A DNA stretch of 64,000 nucleotides, from contig NZ_WQCG01000003.1 in NCBI RefSeq assembly GCF_013032505.1, forward strand, positions 496,001 to 560,000, written 5' to 3'. Of this stretch, positions 44,476 to 52,966 are shown piece after piece. Origin of the DNA: Ruegeria atlantica. GTDB lineage: Bacteria > Pseudomonadota > Alphaproteobacteria > Rhodobacterales > Rhodobacteraceae. A program made the translations under genes and the position numbers. Every line of letters starts with the position of its first letter. The first letter of the stretch is position 1. The notes beneath the pieces are model-generated. The model searched no databases. It had not been told where the DNA came from and was given only the letters and a program-made list of their open reading frames with translations.

Positions 44476-45213
44476 ATGACGTATTCCCCGTTTTTTATCC
44501 ACGGCGCGGATCGGCCCTCGCGCTGGCTGATTACATGCGACCACGCAACCAACACGGTGCCTCCAGAAATCAATGGGGGCGATCTGGGCCTGCCGCGCGA
44601 GGATATGGAGCGCCATATTGCGTATGACGTGGGAGCCTATGAGGTGTCCAAACATCTGGGCGAGCTCTTGAATGCACCCGTAATCGCGGCCAATTTTTCC
44701 CGCTTGGTTATAGACCCGAACCGCGGCGAAGATGACCCGACTTTGTTGATGAAGCTCTACGACGGCTCGATCATCCCCGGCAATCGCCACGCAGACGCGG
44801 CAGAACGTGAGCGGCGATTGAACATGTGCTATCGCCCCTATCACAACGCGCTGGCGCAGATGGCCGCGTTGCCGCATGCTGTGATTATTTCGATGCATTC
44901 GTTCACCCGCCAATTACGGGGCCGCGATCCGCGCCCCTGGCACATCGGGGTTCTACATACTCCGGACGAACGTTTTTCGCGCCCTCTGATCAACCGGCTT
45001 GAAGCCGAAGGCGACCTTTGTGTGGGCGTCAATCAGCCTTATACTGGCGTGCTGCCCGGTGATGCGATCGACAAACACTGCACCAGCTTTGGCCGTCCCA
45101 ATGTGCTGATCGAACTGCGCAATGACCTGATCGCCGACAACGCCGGACAGCGGGAGTGGGCCGAACGGCTAGCCCCCGTACTTACGGACGCGCTGGACGA
45201 AAGTGACTTGTGA
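44476..45213 (+). CDS. N-formylglutamate amidohydrolase
   Basis: 245 residues from the ATG at 44476. FGase family zinc hydrolase: LITCDHATNTVP (metal ligand region), NFSRLVIDPNRGEDDPTL and AVIISMHSFTRQL. In histidine breakdown this enzyme (HutG type) releases formate from N-formylglutamate, but no hut genes are nearby. Other N-acyl substrates are possible. Confidence 0.88.
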   Translation: MTYSPFFIHGADRPSRWLITCDHATNTVPPEINGGDLGLPREDMERHIAYDVGAYEVSKHLGELLNAPVIAANFSRLVIDPNRGEDDPTLLMKLYDGSIIPGNRHADAAERERRLNMCYRPYHNALAQMAALPHAVIISMHSFTRQLRGRDPRPWHIGVLHTPDERFSRPLINRLEAEGDLCVGVNQPYTGVLPGDAIDKHCTSFGRPNVLIELRNDLIADNAGQREWAERLAPVLTDALDESDL

Positions 45214-45279
45214 CAAAAGCCCTCACGTCATTGTGAGCATCGTCGCCGGACCCCATATTATAGGGGAAAGGAGGCCAAC

Positions 45280-45519
45280 ATGACTCAGGAGTTTTTGACT
45301 TCCGTCTTTGGGTGGATGGCCGTGCTTAACATCGCGGTTCTGCTGTTCACCACAGTAATGATCTTGTTGCTGCAGGACTGGATCGCAGGCATTCATGGCA
45401 AGATGTTCCAGATGGAGCGCCCGGCAGTGAAACGGGCATATTTCCGGTATCTGGCCAACTACAAGATTTTGACGCTGATCTTCTGCATCACGCCTTGGCT
45501 GGCAATGAAACTGGCCTGA
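45280..45519 (+). CDS. DUF6868 small membrane protein
   Basis: 79 residues with two membrane helices (about 8-32 and 58-77) separated by a charged loop (HGKMFQMERPAVKRAYFRYLANYK). GGAAAGGAGG precedes the ATG. Matches the DUF6868 type as I recall it. Function unknown. Confidence 0.7.
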   Translation: MTQEFLTSVFGWMAVLNIAVLLFTTVMILLLQDWIAGIHGKMFQMERPAVKRAYFRYLANYKILTLIFCITPWLAMKLA

Positions 45520-45596
45520 TACGCTGATCGTTGAAACATCGCCCTTAGGCCGCTAGGTCATTTACAGCACGTATTTCTGTCATCCGGAGCCAGACC

Positions 45597-45911
45597 ATGG
45601 ACAAGCAAACCGAAATCGAACTTCAGGCCGCCGCATTCCGCCGATTGCAAAAACACCTGATGGAAGATCGCACCGACGTTCAGAACATCGACATGATGAA
45701 TCTGGCCGGGTTCTGCCGCAACTGCCTGTCGCGCTGGTATCAGGAAGCCGCCAATGAAAAGGGCATCGAAATGGGCAAGGAAGAGGCCCGCGAGGTTTTC
45801 TACGGCATGACCATGGACGAGTGGAAAGCCAACTATCAGACTGACGCCAGCCCAGAAAAGCAGGCCGCGTTCAAGGTCGCGTTCGAAGAGAATGTAACGA
45901 AAAAGGGCTGA
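45597..45911 (+). CDS. DUF1244 family protein
   Basis: 104 residues, helical, with the family core NIDMMNLAGFCRNCLSRWYQEAA (positions about 28-50) containing a CRNC pair that may bind metal. DUF1244 is widespread in proteobacteria with no known function. Followed by a terminator shared with dat. Confidence 0.85.
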   Translation: MDKQTEIELQAAAFRRLQKHLMEDRTDVQNIDMMNLAGFCRNCLSRWYQEAANEKGIEMGKEEAREVFYGMTMDEWKANYQTDASPEKQAAFKVAFEENVTKKG

Positions 45912-45926
45912 TGCCCGAAACGAATT

Positions 45927-45956
45927 AGGCCCGCCAAATTGGCGGGCCTTTTCTTT
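45927..45956 (+). terminator. terminator between DUF1244 gene and dat
   Basis: AGGCCCGCC-AAATT-GGCGGGCCT, then TTTTCTTT. On the other strand the stem overlaps the stop of dat, so it may serve both convergent genes. Confidence 0.85.
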
Positions 45957-46815
45957 AAATCGCGGCCTTGCGGCTTTCGTCTAGATAAATCTCGCGGAGG
46001 CGCTTGGCGATTGGGCCGGGTGTTCCGTCACCCAATGTCACGCCGTCGATCTCAACTACCGGCATCACAAAAGCACTGGCCGAGGTGGTGAAAGCTTCGT
46101 CGGCTTCTTTGGCTTCGTCGATCGTGAACAGACGTTCTTCCACTTCCATCTGCGCCTCAGCGGCCATGCGCAGGACGGCTTTGCGGGTGATGCCGTGCAG
46201 AATGTCGTTCGACAGCGGGCGCGTAACAATCTTGCCATCCTTGACGTAATAGGCGTTGTTGCTGGTGCCCTCGGTCACGTAACCGTCTTCGACCAGCCAC
46301 GCATCATCGCAACCAGCCTTCTTGGCCATCATCTTGCCCATCGACGGATACAGCAGCTGAACGGTTTTAATATCCCGGCGACCCCAACGGATATCCTCGA
46401 TCGAGATGATCTTGGCACCCTTCTTTGCTGCGGGGCTGTCAGCCAGACCCGGTTTGTTCTGAGTGAACAATACGAGGCTGGGTTTGGTGTCAGCAGACGG
46501 GAATACAAAATCCCGGTCGCCATCCGAGCCACGGCTGACCTGCAGATAGATCAGGCCTTCCTCGATGCCGTTCAGCTCTACCAGTTTGCGATGAATCTCC
46601 AGCAGCTCGTCCTTGGTGCAGGGCTCGGCCATCTCAAGCTCGTCCAGCGACCGTTTCAGGCGCACGGCGTGGCCTTCAAAATCGATCAACTTACCATCCA
46701 GAACGCTGGTGACTTCGTAAACGGCGTCTGCGAACAGAAATCCGCGGTCAAAGATGGACACTTTGGCCTCGGACTCGGGCAAGTATTCGCCATTTACGTA
46801 AACGGTGCGGGTCAT
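45955..46815 (-). CDS. dat: D-amino-acid aminotransferase
   Basis: 286 residues, fold type IV PLP enzyme. The PLP lysine is K150 in RRDIKTVQLLYPSMGKM, and EGTSNNAYYVKDGKIVTRPLS is the phosphate-binding part. It interconverts D-amino acids and 2-oxo acids (for example D-Ala and D-Glu). It lies 11 bp after dgcA, forming dgcN-dgcA-dat. Confidence 0.88.
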   Translation of the reverse strand: MTRTVYVNGEYLPESEAKVSIFDRGFLFADAVYEVTSVLDGKLIDFEGHAVRLKRSLDELEMAEPCTKDELLEIHRKLVELNGIEEGLIYLQVSRGSDGDRDFVFPSADTKPSLVLFTQNKPGLADSPAAKKGAKIISIEDIRWGRRDIKTVQLLYPSMGKMMAKKAGCDDAWLVEDGYVTEGTSNNAYYVKDGKIVTRPLSNDILHGITRKAVLRMAAEAQMEVEERLFTIDEAKEADEAFTTSASAFVMPVVEIDGVTLGDGTPGPIAKRLREIYLDESRKAAI

Positions 46816-46826
46816 GTCTTGTCTCC

Positions 46827-47792
46827 TCAGCCCCAGAGGTCCGCTTTGGGCGGGTGCACTCCGGCATCATCAAAAATCAGCGGGTTATCGCGGTCTTCGG
46901 CCAGCAGAAGCGGGCCGTCAAGGTCCGTTACCATCGCACCCTGCGCCAACAGTGTCGCAGGTGCCATAGCAAGCGAGCTGCCCACCATACATCCGACCAT
47001 AACGCGATAGCCTTCGGCCAGCGCCGCCTCGCGCAACGCCAGCGCCTCGGTCAGGCCGCCCGTTTTGTCCAGCTTGATGTTGACGACGTCATACTTACCC
47101 TTAAGAGCAGGCAGGCTGAAGCGGTCATGGCAGGACTCGTCGGCACATACCGGCACTGGACGCTCCATTCCGATCAGGGCGTCATCCTCACCGGCGGGCA
47201 ACGGCTGCTCGACCAAGGCAACACCCAGACGTACCAGATGCGGCGCCAGCTCCGCGTAAACCGCAGCTGACCAGCCTTCGTTTGCATCCACTATGATCTT
47301 GGCATCTGGCGCACCTGCGCGCACAGCTTCCAGTCGGGGCATGTCATCCGGCGTTCCCAGCTTGATCTTCAGCAAGGGCCGATGCGCGTTGGCGGCAGCC
47401 TGTGCCTGCATCTTTTCCGGCGTATCAAGCGACAGTGTATATGCGGTGATCTCTGGTCCCGGAACCGGCAGCCCCGCCAATTCCCAGGCGCGCTTTCCGG
47501 CGCGCTTGGCCTCCAGATCCCAAAGGGCGCAGTCCACCGCATTCCGCGCCGCGCCTGCAGGCAAAAGGTCCATCAGGCTGTCGCGGGTAAATTCAGCAGG
47601 CAAAGCTGCGATCTCGGCCTCGACCGAATCCAGCGTTTCATCGTATCGCGCATAGGGTACGCATTCGCCCCATCCTTGATGGGTTCCGTCGGAAACCCGA
47701 ACCGTAAGCACCTTGGCCTCGGTCCGAGACCCGCGCGAGATCGTAAAGACCTGCGCCAGCCGAAACACGTCACGAGAGACATCTACCTGCAC
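46827..47792 (-). CDS. dgcA: N-acetyl-D-glutamate racemase DgcA (enolase superfamily)
   Basis: 321 residues from a GTG at 47792, with AAGGAG 7 bp upstream. Enolase-superfamily barrel: catalytic Lys in LLKIKLG, metal ligands in IIVDANEGW, VEQPLPAGED and CADESC, second Lys in VNIKLDKTGG. Close to dipeptide epimerases; the neighbour DgcN points to the N-acetyl-D-Glu racemase role described for marine bacteria that use D-glutamate. Confidence 0.85.
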   Translation of the reverse strand: MQVDVSRDVFRLAQVFTISRGSRTEAKVLTVRVSDGTHQGWGECVPYARYDETLDSVEAEIAALPAEFTRDSLMDLLPAGAARNAVDCALWDLEAKRAGKRAWELAGLPVPGPEITAYTLSLDTPEKMQAQAAANAHRPLLKIKLGTPDDMPRLEAVRAGAPDAKIIVDANEGWSAAVYAELAPHLVRLGVALVEQPLPAGEDDALIGMERPVPVCADESCHDRFSLPALKGKYDVVNIKLDKTGGLTEALALREAALAEGYRVMVGCMVGSSLAMAPATLLAQGAMVTDLDGPLLLAEDRDNPLIFDDAGVHPPKADLWG

Positions 47793-47807
47793 GCGCCCGC
47801 TCCTTCA

Positions 47808-47850
47808 TCTTTTTCAAAATACTCTCGCCGAAGGCGGACAACCCCGCCTC
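47808..47850 (-). repeat. Rhodobacterales-type intergenic element before dgcA
   Basis: On the minus strand AGGCGGGGTTGTCCGCCT (hairpin) continues into TCGGCGAGAGTATTTTGAAA, AAGATGAAGGAG and the dgcA start. Similar hairpin-GAGTATTT-AAAAG-AAG strings are, to my recollection, common between genes in roseobacters. Single copy in this window. Confidence 0.4.
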
Positions 47851-47866
47851 CGACGCGCCGCTTAGA

Positions 47867-48868
47867 TCACATTGCGGCCAGCGCATCTACCAGCTTGCCC
47901 GAGCCAAAGCGGAACGGGTCAGTCGCGGGCAGGCCCATATCGGCCTCAACCTTGGCCAGATATGCGGTGGCGTCCTCTTCGGACATATGCTGGGTGTTAA
48001 CCGAAACCCCAACAACCTCACACGCCGGATTCGCGACCTTTGCCAATGCCAGCGCCGTGTCGCGCAACGCTTCCAGTGTCGGCAACTGATAGGTCGGCAG
48101 CCCACGCATATGCTCACGGGTCGGCTCGTGGCTCAGGATCAGCGCATCGGGTTGGCCACCGTGAATCAGCGCCATGGTCACACCAGAGTAAGACACGTGA
48201 AACAACGACCCCTGCCCTTCGATCAGATCCCAGTGATCTTCATCATTGTCAGGCGTCAGCCACTCGACCGAACCGGCCATGAAATCGGCAATGACCGCGT
48301 CCAGCGGCACACCGTCCCCGGTGATCAGTATACCGGTCTGACCGGTTGCGCGGAAGGTCGACTTCATGCCGCGCTCGCGCATTTCGGCATCCATCGCCAT
48401 CGCCGTATACATCTTGCCGACCGAGCAATCGGTGCCAACGGCCAGGCAGCGCTTGCCTTTGCGCTTGATACCATTTGCAATCGGATATTCGACCGATGGC
48501 ACACGAACATCGTGCAACTTGCGGCCGGTGGCTTCCGCGACTGCAACCAGATCGGGTTCGTCACACAACAGGTTGTGCAGGCCCGAAGCGAGGTCAAATC
48601 CTTCCTCCAGCGCCATGACCAGAACCTTTTTCCATTCCTGGCTGATAACGCCGCCACGGTTGGCAACGCCGATGACCAGCGTCTTGGCACCGGCCTCTTT
48701 CGCTTCGGTCAGGGACATGTCGGTCAAGCCCAGATCGGCCTTGCATCCGTCCATACGATACTGGCCGACGGCATTTTCAGGACGCCAGTCCTTGATGCCA
48801 ACTGCCACTTTGGCCGCCAATTGGTCGGGCGCATCGCCCAAAAACAGCAGGTACGGTGTCTCGATCAT
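47867..48868 (-). CDS. dgcN: N-acetyltransferase DgcN (DUF1611)
   Basis: 333 residues from the ATG at 48868 (AAAGGAGTGAACCGC upstream; a GTG at 48877 is too close to the ribosome-binding site). P-loop-like GTDCSVGKMYTAMAM at about 155-169 and the N-terminal DUF1611 Rossmann-like domain. DgcN is described as acetylating D-glutamate so that DgcA can racemise it. First gene of the D-amino-acid unit; divergent from mcl1. Confidence 0.85.
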   Translation of the reverse strand: MIETPYLLFLGDAPDQLAAKVAVGIKDWRPENAVGQYRMDGCKADLGLTDMSLTEAKEAGAKTLVIGVANRGGVISQEWKKVLVMALEEGFDLASGLHNLLCDEPDLVAVAEATGRKLHDVRVPSVEYPIANGIKRKGKRCLAVGTDCSVGKMYTAMAMDAEMRERGMKSTFRATGQTGILITGDGVPLDAVIADFMAGSVEWLTPDNDEDHWDLIEGQGSLFHVSYSGVTMALIHGGQPDALILSHEPTREHMRGLPTYQLPTLEALRDTALALAKVANPACEVVGVSVNTQHMSEEDATAYLAKVEADMGLPATDPFRFGSGKLVDALAAM

Positions 48869-48965
48869 GCGGTTCACTCCTTTGATTCCGGCGCAGCCTA
48901 GGGGACGATTTCAACGAGTGTTTCGCGTTTTCGTCTGGCAACACCCCGTCGCGCGGGAAATTTTT

Positions 48966-49070
48966 GCGCACTTTTCGAAAAATGCGCGTTATTATTTCAA
49001 GTTTTCAAAGCGATTAAACTTTAATCGCTGATTTAGCCCTGCATTGCGGAGATTGCTGCGATTGCATTGC
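48966..49070. promoter_or_regulatory. palindrome-rich control region between dgcN and mcl1
   Basis: Contains GCGCACTTTTC/GAAAAATGCGC (48966-48987, one mismatch), the perfect AGCGATTAAA-C-TTTAATCGCT (49009-49029), and a direct repeat TGCATTGC at 49040-49047 and 49063-49070, 23 bp apart. No gene lies in this 294-bp gap. Regulators unknown. Confidence 0.55.
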
Positions 49071-49162
49071 CGCAGTTGCACAAAGACGCTTGCTATGGCT
49101 TGCGCAATTTAATACCTCATAAAGCAAGAAAATCGTAATTTCCTTTCTCGCACGAGGTCCAG

Positions 49163-50122
49163 ATGAGCTTTCGCATCCAACCCGCCGCCCCCGCGCGCCC
49201 CAACCGTTGTCAATTGTTCGGGCCGGGATCAAACACGAAGTTGTTCCCTAAAATGGCCGCGTCGGCCGCAGATGTGATCAACCTCGACCTTGAGGATTCG
49301 GTTGCGCCGTCGGACAAGGATGTCGCGCGCGCAAATGTAATCGAAGCGCTGAACACCGTTGATTGGGGCAACAAATATATGTCCGTGCGTATCAATGGGC
49401 TGGACACACCCTATTGGTACCGCGATGTGGTCGACCTGATGGAACAGGCTGGCGACCGCCTTGATCAGATCATGATCCCCAAGGTTGGTTGTGCCGAAGA
49501 TGTCTACGCCGTGGACGCGCTGGTCACGGCCATCGAGCGCGCTAAGGGACGCACTAAACCCGTCAGTTTCGAGGTCATCATCGAATCCGCCGCCGGTATC
49601 GCCCATGTCGAAGAGATCGCTGCCTCGTCCCCACGTATGCAGGCGATGAGCTTGGGGGCGGCAGATTTTGCGGCCTCGATGGGTATGCAAACTACGGGCA
49701 TTGGCGGCACCCAAGAAAACTACTACATGCTGCGCGAAGGCGAAAAGCACTGGTCCGATCCGTGGCACTGGGCACAGGCCGCCATCGTGGCCGCTTGCCG
49801 GACGCACGGCGTTCTGCCTGTGGACGGTCCGTTTGGTGATTTCTCAGATGACGAAGGCTATATCGCGCAAGCCAAGCGCTCGGCTACACTGGGCATGGTA
49901 GGGAAATGGGCCATCCACCCGAAACAGATCGCACTGGCGAATCAAGTCTTTACCCCATCAGACGAAGCCGTAACCGAAGCGCGCGAGATTCTGGCCGCGA
50001 TGGAACAAGCCAAAGCCAATGGCGAAGGCGCAACCGTTTACAAAGGCCGTCTGGTCGACATCGCCTCGATCAAGCAAGCCGAGGTGATCGTGGCCCAGGC
50101 CGAACTGATCGCTGCAAACTGA
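49163..50122 (+). CDS. mcl1: L-malyl-CoA/beta-methylmalyl-CoA lyase
   Basis: 319 residues, CitE-like TIM barrel. Splits malyl-CoA to acetyl-CoA and glyoxylate and beta-methylmalyl-CoA to propionyl-CoA and glyoxylate, in the ethylmalonyl-CoA pathway. Mg2+-binding acidic residues are in VINLDLEDSVAP and SFEVIIESAAGI, with the CoA-binding tail GKWAIHPKQIA. Opening MSFRIQPAAPARPNRCQLFGP matches Rhodobacter Mcl1. Other pathway genes are not in the window. Confidence 0.93.
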   Translation: MSFRIQPAAPARPNRCQLFGPGSNTKLFPKMAASAADVINLDLEDSVAPSDKDVARANVIEALNTVDWGNKYMSVRINGLDTPYWYRDVVDLMEQAGDRLDQIMIPKVGCAEDVYAVDALVTAIERAKGRTKPVSFEVIIESAAGIAHVEEIAASSPRMQAMSLGAADFAASMGMQTTGIGGTQENYYMLREGEKHWSDPWHWAQAAIVAACRTHGVLPVDGPFGDFSDDEGYIAQAKRSATLGMVGKWAIHPKQIALANQVFTPSDEAVTEAREILAAMEQAKANGEGATVYKGRLVDIASIKQAEVIVAQAELIAAN

Positions 50123-50131
50123 TCAAATCGA

Positions 50132-50159
50132 AAAAGGCGCCCTTATGGGCGCCTTTTTT
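50132..50159 (+). terminator. terminator after mcl1
   Basis: AAAAGGCGCCC-TTAT-GGGCGCCTTTT then TT. Symmetrical, so it may also end the convergent PA14 gene, which stops at 50165. Confidence 0.92.
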
Positions 50160-50164
50160 GTAAC

Positions 50165-50740
50165 TTACCGGCCAAAGGCATTATTGGGCGTCCAAGTAAA
50201 CTTCTCGCCTTTTTTTCCTGACTTCATCATCAAGCAAGATGTGCCAAGCTTTTGGAAATAAATTATCTTCAACGGATACCATCCGGCCTTTGGCACTTCG
50301 ACTTCCGTTCGCTGGTTGGCCTCACACCCCTGAATACCGTTGACTTTGCCGATCTGCTGGCCACCAACCCAGGCATCGATCCCATCGTTCGACCATGTCT
50401 CCAACTCGTAAACCCCTGCCGAGTCAAAGCGCATGTAGCCGGTAATTTCAGCGGCCACATTGTAGTGGTGATCAAAGGTCAGAACGTTTTCACGCTCGTT
50501 TGTATCGGCATAGTCCAAGCCGCGCAGCGGCTGTCCCGGCTTAGCCTTGGACAACAGATTTTTAGCCTGATTAAGATCCCGTATTTTGCGTTGAGTGCCG
50601 GTTCCGACATAGCTTACATTCAATCCCGCCTTTGGGCTTGGCTGCGGATTGGCGGGTTGCAATTTGAGCGGCGCGGCAACGGCCGAACCGGCGACAAACG
50701 CCGCAGCTGTTATCAGCGCTCCAATACGAACGAGTTTCAT
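50165..50740 (-). CDS. secreted PA14-domain protein
   Basis: 191 residues with a signal peptide (ITAAAFVAGSAVA, cleavage near 22). The mature protein carries a PA14-type beta barrel: GYMRFDSAGVYELETWSNDGIDAWVGGQ and GWYPLKIIYFQKLGTSCL. PA14 domains bind carbohydrates or act as spacers. Two Cys (GCEAN and TSCLM) may form a disulfide. No partner gene evident. Confidence 0.75.
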   Translation of the reverse strand: MKLVRIGALITAAAFVAGSAVAAPLKLQPANPQPSPKAGLNVSYVGTGTQRKIRDLNQAKNLLSKAKPGQPLRGLDYADTNERENVLTFDHHYNVAAEITGYMRFDSAGVYELETWSNDGIDAWVGGQQIGKVNGIQGCEANQRTEVEVPKAGWYPLKIIYFQKLGTSCLMMKSGKKGEKFTWTPNNAFGR

Positions 50741-50855
50741 TTTCTTCTCCCTGTGTGTGGCCTGTTGGGATTGCTTCCCTTTAATCAGGCCTTTGAGAAG
50801 ACACTAGGCTGTGAAAATTCGCCCGGCAAGCCGGTTCAAGTTCACAATTCCAACG

Positions 50856-51308
50856 TCAGGCGCGCATATCCTTGGGGGAATCCATCACCACATAGGACGT
50901 AATCGATGTCACATGCGGCAGCGTTCCCAATACTTCGGTGTGGAATGTCTTGTACGAAGGCAAGTCCGCGCATTCCACGCGCAGCAGGTATTCGATGGTC
51001 CCAGTGATATTGTGGCATTCCACCACTTCGGGCGAGCGCTGCAGGGCGCGTTCAAACCCTTCCTGTGCGGCTTTGGTATGCTCACCCAGCCCGACACCGA
51101 TATAGGCAACAAATCCAACGCCTAGCGCCGATGGGTTCAAAACTGCGCGGTAACCCGCGATGACGCCCGAACGCTCCAATTCTTGAACGCGACGCAGGCA
51201 GGCAGAAGGTGACAGCCCAACCCGGTCTGCCAGATCCAGATTGCTGATACGACCGTCCTGCAACAGCTCTCGCAATATTTGCTGGTTTATGTGGTCAATT
51301 TTCGCCAT
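50856..51308 (-). CDS. Lrp/AsnC-family regulator
   Basis: 150 residues: helix-turn-helix (NLDLADRVGLSPSACLRRVQ) and RAM ligand-binding domain. Divergent from the LysE-family gene with a 73-bp gap that has the direct repeat TTTGCAG-TG-TTTGCAG (51352-51367). This pairing usually means amino-acid-induced control of an exporter. Confidence 0.9.
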   Translation of the reverse strand: MAKIDHINQQILRELLQDGRISNLDLADRVGLSPSACLRRVQELERSGVIAGYRAVLNPSALGVGFVAYIGVGLGEHTKAAQEGFERALQRSPEVVECHNITGTIEYLLRVECADLPSYKTFHTEVLGTLPHVTSITSYVVMDSPKDMRA

Positions 51309-51381
51309 TGATTGCGACGTTAGCCCAACAAAGCATTAAAACGCAATTTCATTTGCAGTGTTTGCAGCAATTATCCACGCC

Positions 51382-51978
51382 ATGACCTATGATATCCTTC
51401 TGGCCCTGATCGCCTTTGCTTTTGCCTCGTCCATCACACCCGGACCAAACAACCTGATGTTGATGGCGTCGGGGGCGAATTTTGGATTTCGCAAAAGCAT
51501 CCCCCACATGTTGGGGATTGGGCTTGGGTTCACCTTCATGGTCCTTTTGGTCGGCGCCGGACTGGTACAATTGTTCGACAAATACCCAGTCAGCTATACC
51601 GTATTAAAAGGCGCCTCGGTCGCATATCTGCTGTTCCTCGCATGGAAAATCGCCCACGCCGCCCCGGCAAAAGGGCATGACCACACAGGCACCCCAATGA
51701 CGTTTCTGCAAGCAGCCGCGTTTCAGTGGGTCAACCCCAAAGCCTGGGCCATGGCTCTGACCGCTACCACCGCCTACACGCCGGATCAGACGCTGCAAGC
51801 CATCATTGTCGTGGCCCTTGTGTTCGGAGCGGTCAACCTGCCCTCGGTCAGTACGTGGACCGTTTTGGGGCAGCAAATGGCGCGCATCCTGACGAATCCG
51901 CGCCGATTGACGATGTTCAACTGGGTAATGGCCGCGTTGCTCGTGGGCTCACTCTACCCGGTCCTGTACCCGAACTAA
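51382..51978 (+). CDS. LysE/RhtB-family amino-acid exporter
   Basis: 198 residues from the ATG at 51382 (an in-frame GTG at 51358 is possible). Six membrane helices with the family motif SITPGPNNLMLMASG near the start and WVNPKAWAMAL in the middle. Exports amino acids or homoserine lactone-like compounds. Likely controlled by the divergent Lrp gene. Confidence 0.9.
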   Translation: MTYDILLALIAFAFASSITPGPNNLMLMASGANFGFRKSIPHMLGIGLGFTFMVLLVGAGLVQLFDKYPVSYTVLKGASVAYLLFLAWKIAHAAPAKGHDHTGTPMTFLQAAAFQWVNPKAWAMALTATTAYTPDQTLQAIIVVALVFGAVNLPSVSTWTVLGQQMARILTNPRRLTMFNWVMAALLVGSLYPVLYPN

Positions 51979-51979
51979 G

Positions 51980-52813
51980 TTATTTCAGTGGCAGACAGAT
52001 TTCTGTCAGCAAGTCTTCGGGCGCCGTGTCGCGTGGATTGTTGAGGTAAACCTCATAACAGGGCTGATCCGCAGGTTCCTCGCCTGATGCGGGCAGCCAG
52101 TTGCCAAACAGGCTGTGATAGGCGGCACGAATACCTGAATACGGGCCCCTGTAGGTCAATACCGCGGTTTTACCCCCAGTGAGCTCAAGGCTCTGCATTC
52201 CCTCGGGCGTTGTGTCACCGCAAAACACGGCTCCGGCATAGCCGCGCAACTGATCCTCAGGCGTGTCTTCCGGGCTGTCCAGATAAACGCCCAGTACCGG
52301 ACCGATCTGCGGCCACAACTGCCGGGACTCACAAAGGGCGCCGAACGTCTCGAAACTCTTGCCGATCTGGGCATAGTCCCCCTTATGCGGCAGGGCAATC
52401 ACGCGGCGGGCGGGTTCGGTACGTGTAACAACGGGGTGCATGGGATAATCTCCGGTTCTGAAACGTGGGTTGGCCGGCAGAAATTGCCCCGTTTTTCGAA
52501 AAGTGGCGGGGCTGTTGCCGTAGGCCTTTGAAAAGGCCCGCACAAAGGATTTCAGGTTAGGGTAGCCAACGTCAGTTGCGATTTGCGCCACTGATTTTTC
52601 TGTCATCACAAGCCAGCTTGCGGCCCGATGCAGCCGAATACGGCGCACAGCCTGCGCGCAGGTTTCCCCGGTGATAGCACGAAAAACGCGGTGCCAATGA
52701 AACCGCGACATGGCCGCGACTTCGGACAGAGCATCCAGCGACAGGTCACCATCCGGGTAGTCATGGATGTAGGCCAGTACACGCAGAACGCGGTCTTCAT
52801 AACTGGCTGCCAT
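51980..52813 (-). CDS. AraC-family regulator with GyrI-like domain
   Basis: 277 residues from the ATG at 52813 (GAAGGACG upstream). N-terminal double helix-turn-helix (about 10-100; AMSRFHWHRVFRAITGE, VGYPNLKSFVRAFSKAYG) and a C-terminal GyrI-like effector domain (about 120-277; ARRVIALPHKGDYAQIG). This is the SbmC/Rob arrangement seen in regulators that bind small hydrophobic molecules. Target unknown. Confidence 0.88.
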   Translation of the reverse strand: MAASYEDRVLRVLAYIHDYPDGDLSLDALSEVAAMSRFHWHRVFRAITGETCAQAVRRIRLHRAASWLVMTEKSVAQIATDVGYPNLKSFVRAFSKAYGNSPATFRKTGQFLPANPRFRTGDYPMHPVVTRTEPARRVIALPHKGDYAQIGKSFETFGALCESRQLWPQIGPVLGVYLDSPEDTPEDQLRGYAGAVFCGDTTPEGMQSLELTGGKTAVLTYRGPYSGIRAAYHSLFGNWLPASGEEPADQPCYEVYLNNPRDTAPEDLLTEICLPLK

Positions 52814-52966
52814 CGACGTCCTTCCTTCTCTTTGCCCGCCAAAGGATGCACATCCCGCATCCACAAATCTTGCTGAATTCACATCGGAAGACAGACCGAA
52901 AAATGTTACACTAAGCGCGTAACCCACATGGACTTAGATTATTCAACTCCCAAATGGAGAACCGAA

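Noticed and set aside
47987..48901. Plus-strand frame of about 304 codons opposite dgcN
   Set aside because: Antisense; dgcN has the family motif and a good start.
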